A stretch of DNA of 6,121 nt, from positions 1-6,121 of the forward strand of contig JAAXUL010000511.1 in assembly GCA_013336035.1 (NCBI GenBank), given 5' to 3'. The stretch comes from Chloroflexales bacterium. GTDB lineage: Bacteria > Chloroflexota > Chloroflexia > Chloroflexales > Chloroflexaceae. Positions within the stretch are counted from its first letter, which is position 1. Every line of letters starts with the position of its first letter. The position numbers and the translations under genes are program-made. Positions 5,263 through 6,121 of the stretch are shown one piece after another. The notes below the pieces were generated by a model that was given only the letters and a program-made list of their open reading frames with translations, was not told where the DNA came from and did no database searches.

Positions 5263-6120
5263 TCAGAGACCCGCCTCCAGGTCGTCGCCGAAGAGGCGGT
5301 CGAACTCGCTGTTCAGCGACGCGCTTAGCTCGGCGCAGAGCACATCGCCGAGGCTCCCCTCGACGATACGCATCTGGCTCAGCTGGGCCGCCCCACGCTT
5401 GAGCAGCAGCCAGACATAGCCGAGCTTGGGCTCGACGAAGCTTTTGGCAAACACGAGGGCCAGCAGGCGGTCGCTGCCGGCGTTGGTGGCGTAGACATCA
5501 TAGATCTGCCCCTCGAGCACGCTCAGGTGGCGCGTCTCCGGGTCGTGCAGGGCGCGGCCGAGCTCGAGCGAGTTGCCGAAGCCGCCCGCGATCAGCGAGG
5601 TGAGCGCGACCAGGTCAAGGTCGCCGGCGTCGCCGCGCTGGGTAATCGTGTTGCCGAGGTGGTCGGTGTAGAGCACCAGCTGGGCCTGGGCCTGGCGGCG
5701 TAGCACGTCGAGCAGCAGCTGCACGTCGCCCAGCGTCGCCGCGGGCCGCTCGGTGCCGGCGGGCTCGGCGCGACCGGGCTCTGCCGGGCAGAGCCCGAGC
5801 AGCACGCCGGCCTGGCGGGCAAGCCGCGCGCTGTTGGTCGTGCGCTCGAGGGTGCGCCAGCCCGGCCGGCGCGCCGCAACGAGCGTGTCCGAGGTGGTCG
5901 CCCCTGGGTCGTAAAGGAAGAGCACCTGGGTGCCGGGGGAGCGCTCGTGGAGCCTGCGGGCCAGGGCCAGGCTATCGCTGGTGAGCGCGGCGATCAGCAG
6001 GTCCGGGATCTGGCGAGCCGTCTGGAGGCGGATGGCCGCCACTGAGCGCGCCGTGCTGATGGTGATGGTATCGCCGCAGGCGAGGGCGGTTAGCTCTCTG
6101 CTGATGGCCTGGCTCTGGGC
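5263..6120 (-). CDS. Receiver-like plus roadblock/LC7 fusion protein (5' end outside window)
   Basis: The minus-strand frame stays open to the window edge, giving 285 visible residues. A GTG at 6042 is an open-frame start, but the coding pattern continues upstream of it. Residues about 8-106 look like a degenerate response-regulator receiver fold: strand DTITIST, helix VAAIRLQTAR, strand PDLLIAAL, helix LALARRLHERSP, strand TQVLFLYD. The position expected for the phospho-accepting Asp is Ala (about residue 45). A Glu/Pro/Ala-rich linker follows (about 111-128), then a roadblock domain at about 132-241 with AQLVLYTDHLG, LIAGGFGNSLELGRAL and LGYVWLLLKRG. This domain parallels that of the next gene (LExGRxL in the central helix, LKRA or LKRG near the end). 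The C-terminus GDVLCAELSASLNSEF leads into an acidic tail. A regulator or scaffold for the downstream MglA-like GTPase is inferred. The receiver call is weaker than the roadblock call. Confidence 0.72.
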   Translation of the reverse strand, partial: AQSQAISRELTALACGDTITISTARSVAAIRLQTARQIPDLLIAALTSDSLALARRLHERSPGTQVLFLYDPGATTSDTLVAARRPGWRTLERTTNSARLARQAGVLLGLCPAEPGRAEPAGTERPAATLGDVQLLLDVLRRQAQAQLVLYTDHLGNTITQRGDAGDLDLVALTSLIAGGFGNSLELGRALHDPETRHLSVLEGQIYDVYATNAGSDRLLALVFAKSFVEPKLGYVWLLLKRGAAQLSQMRIVEGSLGDVLCAELSASLNSEFDRLFGDDLEAGL

Positions 6121-6121
6121 G

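Noticed and set aside
6040..6042. GTG at 6042 as the start of the receiver/roadblock protein
   Set aside because: The frame continues to the window edge, and the 26 codons upstream read as the first part of the receiver-like fold (GDTITIST).
1..6121. CRISPR array, tRNA, rRNA, insertion sequence or attachment site
   Set aside because: No regularly spaced repeats, cloverleaf-like segments, transposase-like frames or flanking repeats were seen; nearly all of the window is accounted for by coding genes.

Overview
This 6.1-kb, GC-rich window is a bacterial chromosomal segment with tightly packed genes and short intergenic spaces. The gene content (an MglA-like GTPase with two roadblock/LC7 proteins and a DUF4388 protein, a short-form homogentisate dioxygenase, a carotenoid cleavage oxygenase and a LysM protein) fits a filamentous, pigmented Chloroflexota (Chloroflexia-type) best. 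That assignment is an inference from gene content and composition; no marker gene is present.

Layout, left to right. Positions 2-823 (+) hold the 3' part of a secreted or envelope-type LysM protein with a long Pro/Ala-rich linker; its start lies before the window. A strong imperfect inverted repeat (823-882) follows in the gap between convergent genes. Positions 937-2106 (-) encode a 389-residue homogentisate 1,2-dioxygenase-family cupin. A 121-bp divergent promoter region separates it from a 511-residue carotenoid oxygenase (2228-3763, +) that keeps all four iron-binding histidines. Only 11 bp further on, in convergent orientation, is the end of a four-gene minus-strand cluster, read 6121 to 3775: a degenerate receiver plus roadblock protein (5' end outside the window), an MglB-like roadblock protein, an MglA-like GTPase and a small DUF4388 protein.

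The window therefore has three functional blocks: cell-wall binding, oxidative cleavage by two unrelated non-heme iron dioxygenases sharing one divergent control region, and a small-GTPase polarity or signalling module. The module is the most interesting part. Its two roadblock proteins look paralogous, appear to share a short C-terminal peptide motif, and one carries a receiver-like domain without the phospho-acceptor aspartate. I see no mobile element, CRISPR array, tRNA or rRNA. I also see no clearly undescribed system, although the module's exact composition deserves comparison across genomes.
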